Assembly (NCBI GenBank): GCA_007133145.1
Contig: SLNF01000348.1
Span: 1 to 12,719 of the forward strand
Length of the DNA: 12,719 nt
Source: Nitriliruptorales bacterium
GTDB lineage: Bacteria > Actinomycetota > Nitriliruptoria > Euzebyales > Egibacteraceae
Reading direction: 5' to 3'
Part shown: positions 1 to 7,140 of the stretch, one piece after another
Numbering within the stretch: position 1 is the stretch's first letter
Layout of the letters: the number at the start of each line of letters is the position of its first letter
Made by a program: the position numbers and the translations under genes
Notes under the pieces: model-generated
Told to the model about the DNA's origin: nothing
The model's input: the letters and a program-made list of their open reading frames with translations, nothing else
Database searches by the model: none

Positions 1-234
1 GGCGTGCGGGTGGCCGCGGCGCTGCTGCCGCCGCTCGCGCGTGCGAGGGCGATGGCGGCCGTCGGAGCCGGGCTCGTCAGCGGCGCGGCCCTGCGGGCAG
101 CCCGTCCTCGCCGACGGGCCCGTCGACGCTCGCGGCCTCGTAGACCTCGGCGGTGGTGGGCCCGACCGGATGCCAGTCGCAGCCGCTGCGGCAGCGCCGC
201 AGGCACGCGTCGGGGACCCGCCGGTGGGCGTTGA
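1..234 (+). CDS. Possible 3' end of an upstream gene cut by the window edge
   Basis: A plus-strand frame is open from the first base to a TGA at 232-234. Roughly its first 32 codons end mostly in G or C and encode an alanine- and leucine-rich stretch that could be the tail of a membrane protein. After about base 105 the reading becomes arginine-rich with poorer codon choice, so the true end may lie earlier, lost through a frameshift, or the frame may be only an open shadow. It overlaps the minus-strand cysteine-rich gene at 77-289 tail to tail, so the two cannot both be fully right. No family is recognised. Confidence 0.22.
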   Translation, partial: GVRVAAALLPPLARARAMAAVGAGLVSGAALRAARPRRRARRRSRPRRPRRWWARPDASRSRCGSAAGTRRGPAGGR

Positions 235-289
235 AGGGCAGCAGCTGCCCGCAGCAGCCGCAGCGGTACGTCGTGTTCGCCTCGACCAC
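77..289 (-). CDS. Small cysteine-rich (zinc-ribbon-like) protein, 70 aa
   Basis: The product starts at a GTG (289-287) and stops at TGA (79-77). Residues 10-14 read CGCCG, followed at about 29-37 by CLRRCRSGC and then DWHPVG. Two cysteine clusters about 15 residues apart are typical of a small metal-binding knuckle, so zinc binding is inferred. The rest is hydrophilic with an acidic, glycine-rich tail and no membrane segment. Nearly every codon ends in G or C, which supports real coding. The start is chosen for a purine-rich GGGGAGAG about 10 bases upstream and because the sequence before it loses protein character. It is transcribed away from the pRiA4b-type gene, and a perfect palindrome lies 60 bp upstream of its start. 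I do not recognise the exact family. Other frames in this GC-rich stretch are also open, which limits certainty. Confidence 0.58.
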   Translation of the reverse strand: MVEANTTYRCGCCGQLLPFNAHRRVPDACLRRCRSGCDWHPVGPTTAEVYEAASVDGPVGEDGLPAGPRR

Positions 290-662
290 TGCCGTCGTCG
301 CCTCTCCCCGTCTCCTGCGCCCACGCCTGATGCCCAGGGTGAACACTAACCGTTGCCAACGGTCGAGTCCGGATCCCGGGCCGAGGTCACCTCGCGTGGC
401 GAAGAACGAGCCGCGCACCGTGGCAGCCATGCGAGCGGCGTACCGGACACCTGGGATCGTGGGCCGCGGCGCCCGCAGCCAGCGACGGCTGGCCGAGCAG
501 GCTCGCCGTCGGCCCGGCGACCTGCTCGTCGCGGCGGGACGCCCTGGGGGGTTGCCGGCGCCTGAGCCCCGCGTCATGGAGCATCTCCGGGGCGACGGGC
601 GTGCCCTTGACGTCGCCGCGCTTGACGCTCTCCGTGATACTGCCGTCATGGAGGAGCCCACC
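290..662. other. Divergent intergenic region, 373 bp
   Basis: No convincing gene is seen between the minus-strand cysteine-rich gene and the plus-strand pRiA4b-type gene. It holds a 15-bp palindrome (349-363), two adjacent small inverted repeats (GCCAGC/GCTGGC at 478-493 and CGAG/CTCG at 494-505), and two TTGACG hexamers at 607-612 and 622-627. These hexamers resemble -35 boxes but have no clear partner at the right distance. On the minus strand, about 430-645 has a frame with mostly G/C-ending codons and no plausible start or family. It could be the relic of a gene or merely base composition. Confidence 0.5.
349..363. promoter_or_regulatory. Perfect palindrome, candidate operator
   Basis: The sequence ACCGTTGCCAACGGT has perfect 6-bp arms around a 3-bp centre. 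It lies 60 bp upstream of the start of the cysteine-rich gene and about 300 bp upstream of the pRiA4b-type gene. On the minus strand it contains TTGGCA, a fair -35 match, and it is followed by TAGTGT, which fits the loose actinobacterial -10 pattern TAnnnT, although the two do not have standard mutual spacing. It is less GC-rich than its surroundings, as expected of a regulator binding site. No regulator gene is adjacent, so function is inferred from symmetry and position only. Confidence 0.35.
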
Positions 663-2087
663 ATGAGCGGTCCAACCGCCAGAGCCCAACCACCGCCCCG
701 TCAGGAAGGCCCCGCGAGGACCTTCGTGCTGCACGCAGCGCTCGAGGACGCCACGCCGCCGGTGTGGCGACAGTTGGCGGTGTCGTCGGGACTGCACCTC
801 GACGAGCTCCACGCGGTGCTGCAGGCCGCGTTCGGGTGGGAGGACTACCACCTCTACCGTTTCGCGTCCGACCCCGACGACCCATGGGGGCAGCCGGCCT
901 ACTTGTGCCCGTTCGACGTCGTCGAAGTGGACACCGGTGCGCCCGCCGAGCTCGTGCGCCTCGAGGAGGTCCTCGCCGGCGAGGGCGAGCGGCTGGGCTA
1001 CCTCTACGACTACGGCGACAACTGGCAGGTCGTGCTCACCCTCGAGGCGATCGAGGCCCGCGCGGGTGACGAGCCACCGGCGGTGTGCCGCGCCGGCGGT
1101 GGCGCCGAGCCGCCGGAGGACTGCGGCGGCGTGCCTGCCTACGAGGTCATCGCCGGCGCGCAGGACCCCTCCCACCCTGAGCACGCCGAGCTGCTCGCCG
1201 AGTTCCGAGAGTGGTTCAGCGCCGAGGACGACCCGGCTCGCATCCGGCTCACGCCCTTCGACGTCGACACCGTGGGCGCCCGTCTCGCCGACCTCGATCT
1301 CGGCTCGCCACCGCGACCGCGGGAGGTTCCCGTCGCGGTCGCCGACCTGCTCGCCGGTGTCGGACGCCACCCGGTGCGGCGACGGCTGCTGCGCCTGCTC
1401 GCCGAGGCTGGGATCGACGCGCCGGTCACGATCGACCCCGACGCGGCCGCCGCGATGGTCCGTCCCTACCAGTGGCTGCTCGAGCGCGTCGGCGAGGACG
1501 GCATCAAGCTCACGAAGGCCGGCTACCTGCCGCCGGCGCACGTCGAGGCGGCGATGCACGCGCTCGACCTGTGGGAGGAGTGGATCGGTGCCGGCAACCG
1601 CGAGGACCTCACCGTCCCGGTGCTCGACCTGCGCGAGTCGGCCCAGCAGCTCGGCCTGCTGCGCAAGCACCGCGGTCGGCTGCTGCGCACCAAGCGCGGC
1701 ACCGCCGCGGCATCCGACCCCGTCGCGCTCCACCAGATCCTCGCCGAGCGGATGCCGCCGGCCCGGCGTGGGACCGCCGAGCATCGCGCGGGCGCCGTGG
1801 TGCTGCTCTCCCTCGCCGCTGGCGCCGGGGCCAGCGACGACGTCGACGCGCTCGTCGCCGAGGCGCTGATCGCCGAGGGTTGGCGCCACACCGACGGCAC
1901 ACCGCTCGACGACCGGACGATCCGCGCGGTGCAGCGCCCGACCAACGGGGTGCTCCGACGCATCGGCGCGCTCGGGCGTGACCGCACGCGGCTGGGCGGG
2001 TTCGCCTCCACCGCGCGCGCCCGACCGTTCGCCCGCGCGGCGCTCGCGAGCGCGCCGCGTGCCCCGGCAGCACCGGAGGGCTCGTGA
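663..2087 (+). CDS. pRiA4b ORF-3 family protein (IS1096 TnpR-like), 474 aa
   Basis: The N-terminal domain (about 18-205) carries the family hallmarks: PPVWRQL at 32-38, an LHLDELHAVLQAAFGW segment at 44-59, LYDYGDNWQVVLTLE at 114-128, and CGGVPAYEV near 154-162 followed by a DPSHPEH motif. The family is named after a passenger protein of mobile elements, but its biochemical role is not established and it is widespread in chromosomes. A second helical domain (about 225-450) includes DGIKLTKAGYLPPAHV at 279-294, a pattern I associate with actinobacterial members. The ATG at 663 is preferred over the in-frame ATG at 648 because GGAGGAG ends 6 bases before it. The protein is soluble, with no signal peptide. 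Its TGA overlaps the GTG of the broken SWIM gene (GTGA, 2084-2087), so the two were probably translated together. No transposase or terminal repeats are nearby. Confidence 0.9.
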   Translation: MSGPTARAQPPPRQEGPARTFVLHAALEDATPPVWRQLAVSSGLHLDELHAVLQAAFGWEDYHLYRFASDPDDPWGQPAYLCPFDVVEVDTGAPAELVRLEEVLAGEGERLGYLYDYGDNWQVVLTLEAIEARAGDEPPAVCRAGGGAEPPEDCGGVPAYEVIAGAQDPSHPEHAELLAEFREWFSAEDDPARIRLTPFDVDTVGARLADLDLGSPPRPREVPVAVADLLAGVGRHPVRRRLLRLLAEAGIDAPVTIDPDAAAAMVRPYQWLLERVGEDGIKLTKAGYLPPAHVEAAMHALDLWEEWIGAGNREDLTVPVLDLRESAQQLGLLRKHRGRLLRTKRGTAAASDPVALHQILAERMPPARRGTAEHRAGAVVLLSLAAGAGASDDVDALVAEALIAEGWRHTDGTPLDDRTIRAVQRPTNGVLRRIGALGRDRTRLGGFASTARARPFARAALASAPRAPAAPEGS

Positions 2088-2530
2088 CCGTGGGTGCGTG
2101 GCTGTCCGAGGTCGCACGCGAGGTGGAGGCCGGCCCGGAGGTGCTCGCCCGCGGCGAGGACGACACCGAGCGCGGCTCGTCGTGGTCGCCACCGTCGACG
2201 ACGGGCAGATCGTGGCCACGGTGCACGGCACCCAGCGCTACCGGGTCGAGCTGACGCGCTCGGACGGGGCGTTCCCGTGGTCATGCTCGTGGCCGTCCGC
2301 CTCCGCCAGGGAGATGAGCAAGCACGTCGTCGCCGCCGGGTTGACCGCGACCGACCGCTCGCCTTCCGGGCGGGGCAGCGGCCGCCGGCGCGCCCCTCGA
2401 TGAGGCCGCGCTGGGAACCTGGCTCAGGACCCGACCCTACGACGAGGTCGTCGCGCTCCCCCTCGACGCCGTCTGCGACCACCCTGAGGTCCACCGCCGG
2501 CTCGCGGTGCGACCCGCCGCCGACCGGGGT
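2084..2530 (+). pseudogene. SWIM zinc-finger protein gene, frameshifted and degenerate
   Basis: Three consecutive segments resemble one small SWIM-domain protein but sit in two frames. Segment 1 (2084 to about 2178) gives VGAWLSEVAREVEAGPEVLA and then RGEDDTERG. Segment 2 (about 2179-2345, shifted by what fits a 1-base loss) gives VVVATVDDGQIVATVHGTQR, YRVEL and the SWIM core. Segment 3 (about 2396-2530, back in the first frame) gives LGTWLRTRPYDEVVALPLDA and HPEVHRRLAVR, like the conserved tail of such proteins. In the core, the family pattern CxC...CKH reads SCSWPSA...MSKH. The second and third cysteines are Trp (TGG) and Ser (AGC), each one base from TGC. GGAGGG stands 3 bases before the GTG at 2084 and 9 bases before the in-frame GTG at 2090. 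SWIM domains bind DNA or protein in known members. The 3' end is estimated, as homology fades near 2530. Confidence 0.72.
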
Positions 2531-2686
2531 GGACCGGTCGAGTCACCGTCATCCTCGTGGTCCCCTCGCCGACGCAGAGGAGACGGTCGCCCCGGCACAC
2601 CACTGCGACCGGCCCTGCGGCACCCGCTGCGCCCGTGCGATGCTCTCTGGACGGCACCATCGAGGGCACCTGGGGAGGCGGAAGGC

Positions 2687-2962
2687 ATGGCGGGTCCCAC
2701 ACGACAGCGGCCGGTCCTTCCAGACGGCTGGGGGGTGCCGATCGGCGCGGTAGCGGGTGCGGGCCTCGGATTGGTCCTGGGGATCCTGCTGGGGCAGATC
2801 GCCCTGGGGTTGGCTTTCGGCGCGGCTGTCGGGGTGGTGGCCGGCGCCCTCGCCACTGCGGCGCAGGACACCGAGGCGGGTCCGCGGCGGGCCCTGATCG
2901 CGTCCGCCATCGCGCTCTGCGCTGGTGGCGCGGCGGTGATCCTGCTCGTCTGGCTGGCGTGA
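2687..2962 (+). CDS. Small glycine-rich membrane protein, 91 aa
   Basis: After a short polar, basic N-terminus (MAGPTRQRPVLPDGWG) the protein has a long hydrophobic, glycine-rich stretch at about 16-58 with repeated small residues (GAVAGAGLGLVLGILLGQ and GLAFGAAVGVVAGALA). This is probably two helices packed through glycine-zipper contacts. A polar loop (QDTEAGPRR) precedes a final helix (ALIASAIALCAGGAAVILLVWLA) that runs to the C-terminus. It is likely a three-helix integral membrane protein. The ATG follows GGGGAGG by about 9 bases. It stands alone between two decayed genes: the SWIM remnant upstream on the same strand and the PEP-enzyme remnant downstream on the other. The frame is open and ends in TGA. 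No family or function is recognised. Confidence 0.72.
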   Translation: MAGPTRQRPVLPDGWGVPIGAVAGAGLGLVLGILLGQIALGLAFGAAVGVVAGALATAAQDTEAGPRRALIASAIALCAGGAAVILLVWLA

Positions 2963-3079
2963 GGCGCTGCAGGCGGCGCTCCGGCGGGCCACAGCGCGCG
3001 GGTGCGGCGCGTCGGTGGGCGGAGCCAGTGGCGGACGACCGTGCCCGCTGCCCCAGCACAGCCAACCGGTGGGGAGTGC

Positions 3080-3605
3080 AGTGCCGTGACGGTGCCGGAC
3101 TCCCCGTCCCCGCGGATGAGCGAGCCGTCGGCGAGGCGCTCGGTCGCGCGCTCGATCCCCTTGCCGCGGGGATGCCCTGCTGCCGAGCGACGATCGCCGC
3201 GTGCTGGAGGTCGCCGCCGGTCCCGAGCACCACGGCACCGGCCCGCAGGATCACCGGTGTCCACGTAGGGTCGGTGCGCGAGTGAGGAGCACGTCGCCGG
3301 CCTCGAACGCCGCGGCCTCCGGGCTGGCCACGGTGCGCGCCGGCGCCTCCGCAAGGCCGGGCTGTGTTGGTCAGCACGCCCTCCTCCACGGCCCCCGCAT
3401 AGGCACCGTGGGACGTCTCACGGGTGCTGGTGAGCGCCCTCGGTGCGTTCCCGCGGGCGAGCTCGGCCTCATGGCGCCCGCGGTTCTCCGTAGCGGCGCC
3501 TCGCAGGTCGGCGGAGGTGATGTCCATCACGTCCTCGGACTCGAAGAGCCGTCCCTCGGTGGGGACCGGCAAGGCCTGGCACCGGACTTCGTCACTGTCG
3601 CTTCA
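3080..3605 (-). pseudogene. Remnant of a PEP-utilising enzyme, C-terminal swivel domain
   Basis: Read on the minus strand, pieces of one protein appear in three frames. From about 3572 to 3362 one frame gives LFESEDVMDITSADLRGAAT and then GAYAGAVEEGVLT. From 3358 to about 3283 another gives VASPEAAAFEAGDVLLTR. From 3275 to about 3172 the first frame resumes with TDPTWTPVILRAGAVVLGTG and GDLQHAAIVARQQGIP. From about 3170 a third frame gives GIERATERLADGSLIR and DGESGTVTAL. Together these match the mobile phosphohistidine domain of PEP synthase and rifampin phosphotransferase-like enzymes, which carries phosphate between active sites. The histidine of the TGG-x-x-x-H motif is kept (3203-3201). 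A TGA at 3605-3603 lies just upstream in frame, and the ATP-grasp and PEP-binding parts are absent. With at least three frameshifts it cannot make a working enzyme. Confidence 0.72.
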
Positions 3606-3678
3606 TGTGGCGGGCGGTGGGATCACCTCGCCGAGGGTCGGGGCTGGTGGCGCTCGCCGTCTCTGCTCCCGCGGCTGG

Positions 3679-3692
3679 CGGCTTCGGAGCCG
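3679..3692 (-). terminator. Hairpin downstream of the PH-domain operon, weak terminator candidate
   Basis: CGGCT and AGCCG form a perfect 5-bp stem around a 4-base loop, 23 bases past the TAG of the PH-domain gene in its direction of transcription. A second short stem (GGGG/CCCC around CTGT, 3704-3715) abuts the stop codon. Neither is followed by a T-run, so intrinsic termination is doubtful, though high-GC actinobacteria often lack clear U-tracts. Confidence 0.25.
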
Positions 3693-3714
3693 AGGGTCCC
3701 GGCGGGGCTGTCCC

Positions 3715-5358
3715 CTAGAGCTCACGGTGAGGGCGGGTCTCGCTCGTGAAGAGGGCGAGGTTCGCGAGCGCCGCGGCATCCTCTCGGTGGAGGAACGGGA
3801 CGTGCCGGTCGCCGTCGGCGAGGCTGAGCACGAGGCTCGCGAGCCCGTGGCGTCGCTGGTAGGGCGTGCGCCGCACCGTGACGTGCTGGACCCGGTCGAG
3901 GCGGAACGTCTCGCGGCGGCGGCCCAGCAGGCCGCTGCCGATGTGGACGACCTCGTCGTCGGTGACCCAGCCCCAGTGACGCCACCTGCCGTGCACGAGC
4001 GCGACGCCGAGGATGGCCACGGCGGCCACGAGCGCGATGAGCACGGCGAGCAGCGCCGCCGATAGCGCACCCCACACCGCGAGGGCGGTGACCCCCACGG
4101 TGGCCGCGAGCGCCGGCAGCACGACGACCCGGATCACCCAGAAGCGACGGAACGCTGGATCGACACCGGCCATCGGAGGCCAATCGCCGTACACCGCGTC
4201 GAAGCGGCGCACGACGTCGCGCACGGTCCCGGTGGTCAGCGCGGGGATCTCCGCGGTGCCGTCGCTCGCGGTCGCCTGCTCCTCCGAGGCGCTGCTGGCC
4301 TGGTGGGCGAGCACATGGCAACGGCCGAGCAGGCGGCCGACTGCGGTCTCCACCACCGTGACCGCTTGGAGCTTGCTCGTGCGCAGCGTCCGCTCCCGGG
4401 TCTCGAGCAGCCCGTGGCGGATGCGGAAGCGGTCCCGGTCGCGGAGCATCTGGAAGTCGTGGAAGCGCACGAGCGCGATGGCCGCCGACACCGCGACGAG
4501 CAGCACCGACAGCACGAGCAGCCCCGGCACGGCGAGGATGAGCCCGGTGGTTCCCGACCCGATGATCCGGTCCTGCACGTCGACGAGGACGGGGACGAGG
4601 TCGGCCTCTGAGATGAGCGGCTGCAGCGCGCCGAAGACCGCGCCGATCCCGGCGAGCAAGAGCCCGAACGCGCGACCGTTGATCGCCCCGTGCAGGAGGA
4701 TCTCGCCGGTCGTGGGCTGGTGCAGTACCTGCGGCTGCTCATCGACGGCTGCGGCGCCGCCCGCCGCTGACGTCGCAGGGTCCGCTCGGGGCGGCCACCC
4801 GACCGTGACGACGCCGCCGGCGTGGCCATCCTCCGCGCCCGCCGGAGTCGACCCGCCCCCGGCGCGAAGGCCACCGAGAGGATCCGCCGTCGCGCCTTGC
4901 TGGATGACGAGGGATTCGCGGACCCGCTCCCCGAACTCCCGGCGGACCGCCTGGATGGCGATCTCCTCCTCCTGGCCGCCGCTGCCCTCGACGATGAGGG
5001 CGACGCGCTCGAGCGGACGGAGGTAGAAGGGCTGGCGGAGATCGACGTTGCGCACGCGCTGCCAGGACAGCTCGACCTCGCTGCGCTGCACCACCCCTCG
5101 TTGCACGGCGATCCCGTGCTCGTCGATGCGATATCGGAACCGCTGCTGCCACGCGACCGCGTAGGCCCCGAGGGCGAGGAGCAGCGCGGCCGCCCCGAGT
5201 CCGACCTCCCGCCACCCGATCGCGTCGACGTTGGCGAGGAACACGCCGAGGATGACGAAGCCGGGCAGTGCCTGCAGGAGACCGCCCCTGCCGAGACCCC
5301 CGAGTGCCACCGGCAGCGCCGCCCACGGCGACAGCTTGTGCCAGGTGGCCTCACTCAT
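3715..5358 (-). CDS. PH-domain (bPH2, YdbT-type) multi-pass membrane protein, 547 aa
   Basis: Three bacterial PH modules alternate with pairs of membrane helices. Helices at about 27-43 and 52-70 precede module 1 (about 75-150, YRIDEHGIAVQRGVVQRSEV). Helices at 228-248 and 270-297 precede module 2 (about 308-352, FRIRHGLLETRERTLRTSKL). Helices at 405-425 and 432-456 precede module 3 (about 463-540, VTDDEVVHIGSGLLGRRRET). A glycine- and alanine-rich linker at about 160-205 is probably disordered. This order is that of Bacillus YdbT and relatives, whose exact role is unknown; the ydbST pair has been linked to resistance to antimicrobial peptides. The ATG at 5358 overlaps the end of the upstream gene by 8 bases (ATGAGTGA), indicating coupled translation, so longer upstream extensions of this frame are rejected. 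The gene ends with TAG at 3717-3715 and its frame is undamaged. Confidence 0.9.
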   Translation of the reverse strand: MSEATWHKLSPWAALPVALGGLGRGGLLQALPGFVILGVFLANVDAIGWREVGLGAAALLLALGAYAVAWQQRFRYRIDEHGIAVQRGVVQRSEVELSWQRVRNVDLRQPFYLRPLERVALIVEGSGGQEEEIAIQAVRREFGERVRESLVIQQGATADPLGGLRAGGGSTPAGAEDGHAGGVVTVGWPPRADPATSAAGGAAAVDEQPQVLHQPTTGEILLHGAINGRAFGLLLAGIGAVFGALQPLISEADLVPVLVDVQDRIIGSGTTGLILAVPGLLVLSVLLVAVSAAIALVRFHDFQMLRDRDRFRIRHGLLETRERTLRTSKLQAVTVVETAVGRLLGRCHVLAHQASSASEEQATASDGTAEIPALTTGTVRDVVRRFDAVYGDWPPMAGVDPAFRRFWVIRVVVLPALAATVGVTALAVWGALSAALLAVLIALVAAVAILGVALVHGRWRHWGWVTDDEVVHIGSGLLGRRRETFRLDRVQHVTVRRTPYQRRHGLASLVLSLADGDRHVPFLHREDAAALANLALFTSETRPHREL

Positions 5359-5896
5359 GTCCAGCCCCGCCCGGTTCCTGGCCGATGCGGCGCAGCAGAT
5401 GCTGTCGGACGCGCTCCACCCGGTCGGGGCCGAGGCCGTAGACGACGAGGTCGGCGCTGCCGCTGCCTGCGCTATAGGCCTGCAGGCGACGCACGCCGAA
5501 GGCCCGCTCGATCGGCCCGCTGGCGGTCTCGACGTGCTGGATGCGCACGAGCGGCAACACGGTGGCCTTGCGCCACAGCACGCCCTGCTGGGTGATGACG
5601 TCGTGGTCGCGCAACGCCCAGCCGAAGCGGCGCGCGTCGAGCAGCCCGTAGACCGCGAGCGGGACCGCCACGACCACGAGCGCCGCCGCGGCGGCCAGCA
5701 CGCCCCATCGCAGGTCAAGGCCGACGCCGAGCCCCACCCCGGCGGCCACGGCCACGGCGAGCCCGATCGCGCTGTTGGTGACGATCGAGTAGCGGGTGTA
5801 GGAGGGGATCACCGCCTCGAGCGAGACGTCACGGACGTCGGGCAGCCCCGCGACGTCCACCTGGGCGTTCCGGAATCCCGCGGCGACGTCCTCCAC
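5351..5896 (-). CDS. PH-domain (bPH2, YdbS-type) membrane protein, 181 aa
   Basis: A polar N-terminus of about 40 residues is followed by two hydrophobic helices (about 41-60 and 65-86) and one bacterial PH module (about 92-170) with WALRDHDVITQQGVLWRKAT, then VLPLVRIQHVETASGPIERA. This is the usual YdbS length and layout, and it is paired with the YdbT-like gene as in many bacteria. The two proteins probably form a membrane complex; what they bind is unknown. The GTG start at 5896-5894 has a GAGGGGG purine run about 6 bases upstream, and no better start lies nearby. TAGACT on the minus strand (5940-5935), about 39 bases before the start, fits the TAnnnT form of an actinobacterial -10 box but has no good -35. 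The gene is first in a two-gene operon and divergent from the ABC exporter. Confidence 0.88.
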   Translation of the reverse strand: MEDVAAGFRNAQVDVAGLPDVRDVSLEAVIPSYTRYSIVTNSAIGLAVAVAAGVGLGVGLDLRWGVLAAAAALVVVAVPLAVYGLLDARRFGWALRDHDVITQQGVLWRKATVLPLVRIQHVETASGPIERAFGVRRLQAYSAGSGSADLVVYGLGPDRVERVRQHLLRRIGQEPGGAGHE

Positions 5897-6224
5897 ACCG
5901 ACCCCCTCGCGTGCCGATGGACCCTCGGTCCGGCAGTCTAGTCGACCCTGGCGCGACCCCTGATGGGAGGCCGCCAGGCGATGGGGACGACCGAGAGATC
6001 ACCTTTCGCGTGGCCTCCCGGCCGCGGCCTCGCGCCAACGTCGAGGCTTCGGGGCCATCCGACCCCGCGCCCGGGACCTGCGGCCCTTGAGCGCTGGGGC
6101 GATCCCCGCAAGCGTCCTCCTCGGGGATCCGTTCGGTGCCGCGTGGTGGCCCGCCTCCTGTTCGAGCGCGCGCTCGGCAACCGGGGCGCCCCGCGCGCAC
6201 CACGCGCGATGAGGAGTTGGGCAC
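5897..6224. other. Divergent intergenic region between PH-domain operon and ABC exporter, 328 bp
   Basis: No credible gene is seen; the open frames here are arginine- and proline-rich with no family likeness. It must hold promoters for both directions. A possible -10 for the PH operon lies at 5935-5940, and an 8-bp inverted repeat sits at 6101-6129, nearer the exporter. The exporter start is preceded by GAGGAG (6211-6216). Confidence 0.6.
6101..6129. repeat. Inverted repeat GATCCCCG / CGGGGATC
   Basis: Perfect 8-bp arms (6101-6108 and 6122-6129) flank a 13-base spacer, about 95 bp before the exporter start codon. Arm spacing of two helical turns would suit a dimeric repressor, or the RNA could fold into a leader hairpin. 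Chance cannot be excluded in GC-rich DNA. Confidence 0.35.
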
Positions 6225-7140
6225 GTGAGCGTCGTCGTGGTGGAGGGGCTGCACAAGCGGTACGGGGACAACCACGCGGTCAGGGGCCTCAGCCTGACCA
6301 TCGACGAGGGCGAGGTCTTCGCGATCGTCGGGCCCAACGGGGCCGGCAAGACCTCGACGGTGGAGATCCTGGAGGGTCACCGCACCCGCACCAGCGGGCG
6401 CGTCGAGGTGCTGGGCTTCGACCCGCAGACCGGCGGGCGCGCCTACCGCGAGCGCATCGGCATCGTCCTGCAGGAAGCCGGGATGGACGAGCGGTTCACC
6501 GTCCGGGAGCTCGTGTCGCTGTACGCCGGCTTCTACCCCGCGCCGCGCGCCGTGGACGAGGTGATCGAGCTCGTCGGGTTGACGGCCAAGGCCGACGAGC
6601 GCACCAAGACCCTGTCGGGCGGCCAGCGCCGCCGGGTGGACCTCGCGCTGGGGCTCATCGGCGACCCCGAGCTGCTCTACCTCGACGAGCCGACCACGGG
6701 CTTTGACCCCTCCGCCCGCCGGCAGGCCTGGGAGGTGGTCGCCGGGCTGTGCGACATCGGCAAGACCGTGGTGCTGACCACCCACTACACTACATGGAGG
6801 AGGCCTACCGCCTCGCCGACCGGGTCGCGGTAGTGGCCCGGGGCGAGGTCGTGGCGCTCGGCACCCCCGACGGGCTCGTCGCCCGCACCTCGGCCGGCCG
6901 GTCGGTGCTGACCTTCCTGCTGCCCGCCGGGTCAGCGGCGCCGACCTCCCCGAGCTCGACGGCGAGGTCGAGGTCGACGAGCAGCGGGTCGTGGTCCGTT
7001 CGCGGTCGCTGACCTCCGACCTCCACGTCGTCACCGGGTGGGCGGGCACACGGGGGGTGGAGCTCGAGGGACTCGCACTCGAGCGGGGAAGCTTCGAGGA
7101 CACCTACCTCGAGCTGATCGGGGCCGAGACCCGTGGCTGA
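6225..7140 (+). CDS. ABC-2 exporter ATPase (DrrA/CcmA type), frameshifted twice as read
   Basis: This ATP-binding subunit of a drug- or lipid-type ABC exporter has Walker A GPNGAGKT at 36-43, Q-loop Q83, signature LSGGQ at 130-134, Walker B LLYLDEP at 150-156 with catalytic E155, and switch H187. Directly after H187-Y188 the frame breaks. CACTA is present twice in tandem (6783-6792), and removing one copy restores HYMEEAYRLADRVAVVARGE. As read, translation ends at 6833 after 202 residues. A second break at about 6929-6931 fits loss of one G in GCCGGGTC and precedes the C-terminal part, ending ETRG and TGA (7138-7140). Repaired, the protein would be 303 residues, normal for the family. The GTG at 6225 has GAGGAG 8 bases upstream. 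The last 8 bases overlap the permease start. Decay, assembly error or strain-level slippage are all possible. Confidence 0.85.

Noticed and set aside
663..2087. Mobile element, because the pRiA4b ORF-3 family is associated with IS1096
   Set aside because: No transposase, terminal inverted repeats or target duplications were seen; the family is common in ordinary chromosomal settings.
387..2231. 614-codon minus-strand open frame opposite the pRiA4b-type gene
   Set aside because: It is antisense to a protein with clear family motifs and good codon usage; its own translation is low-complexity and matches nothing.
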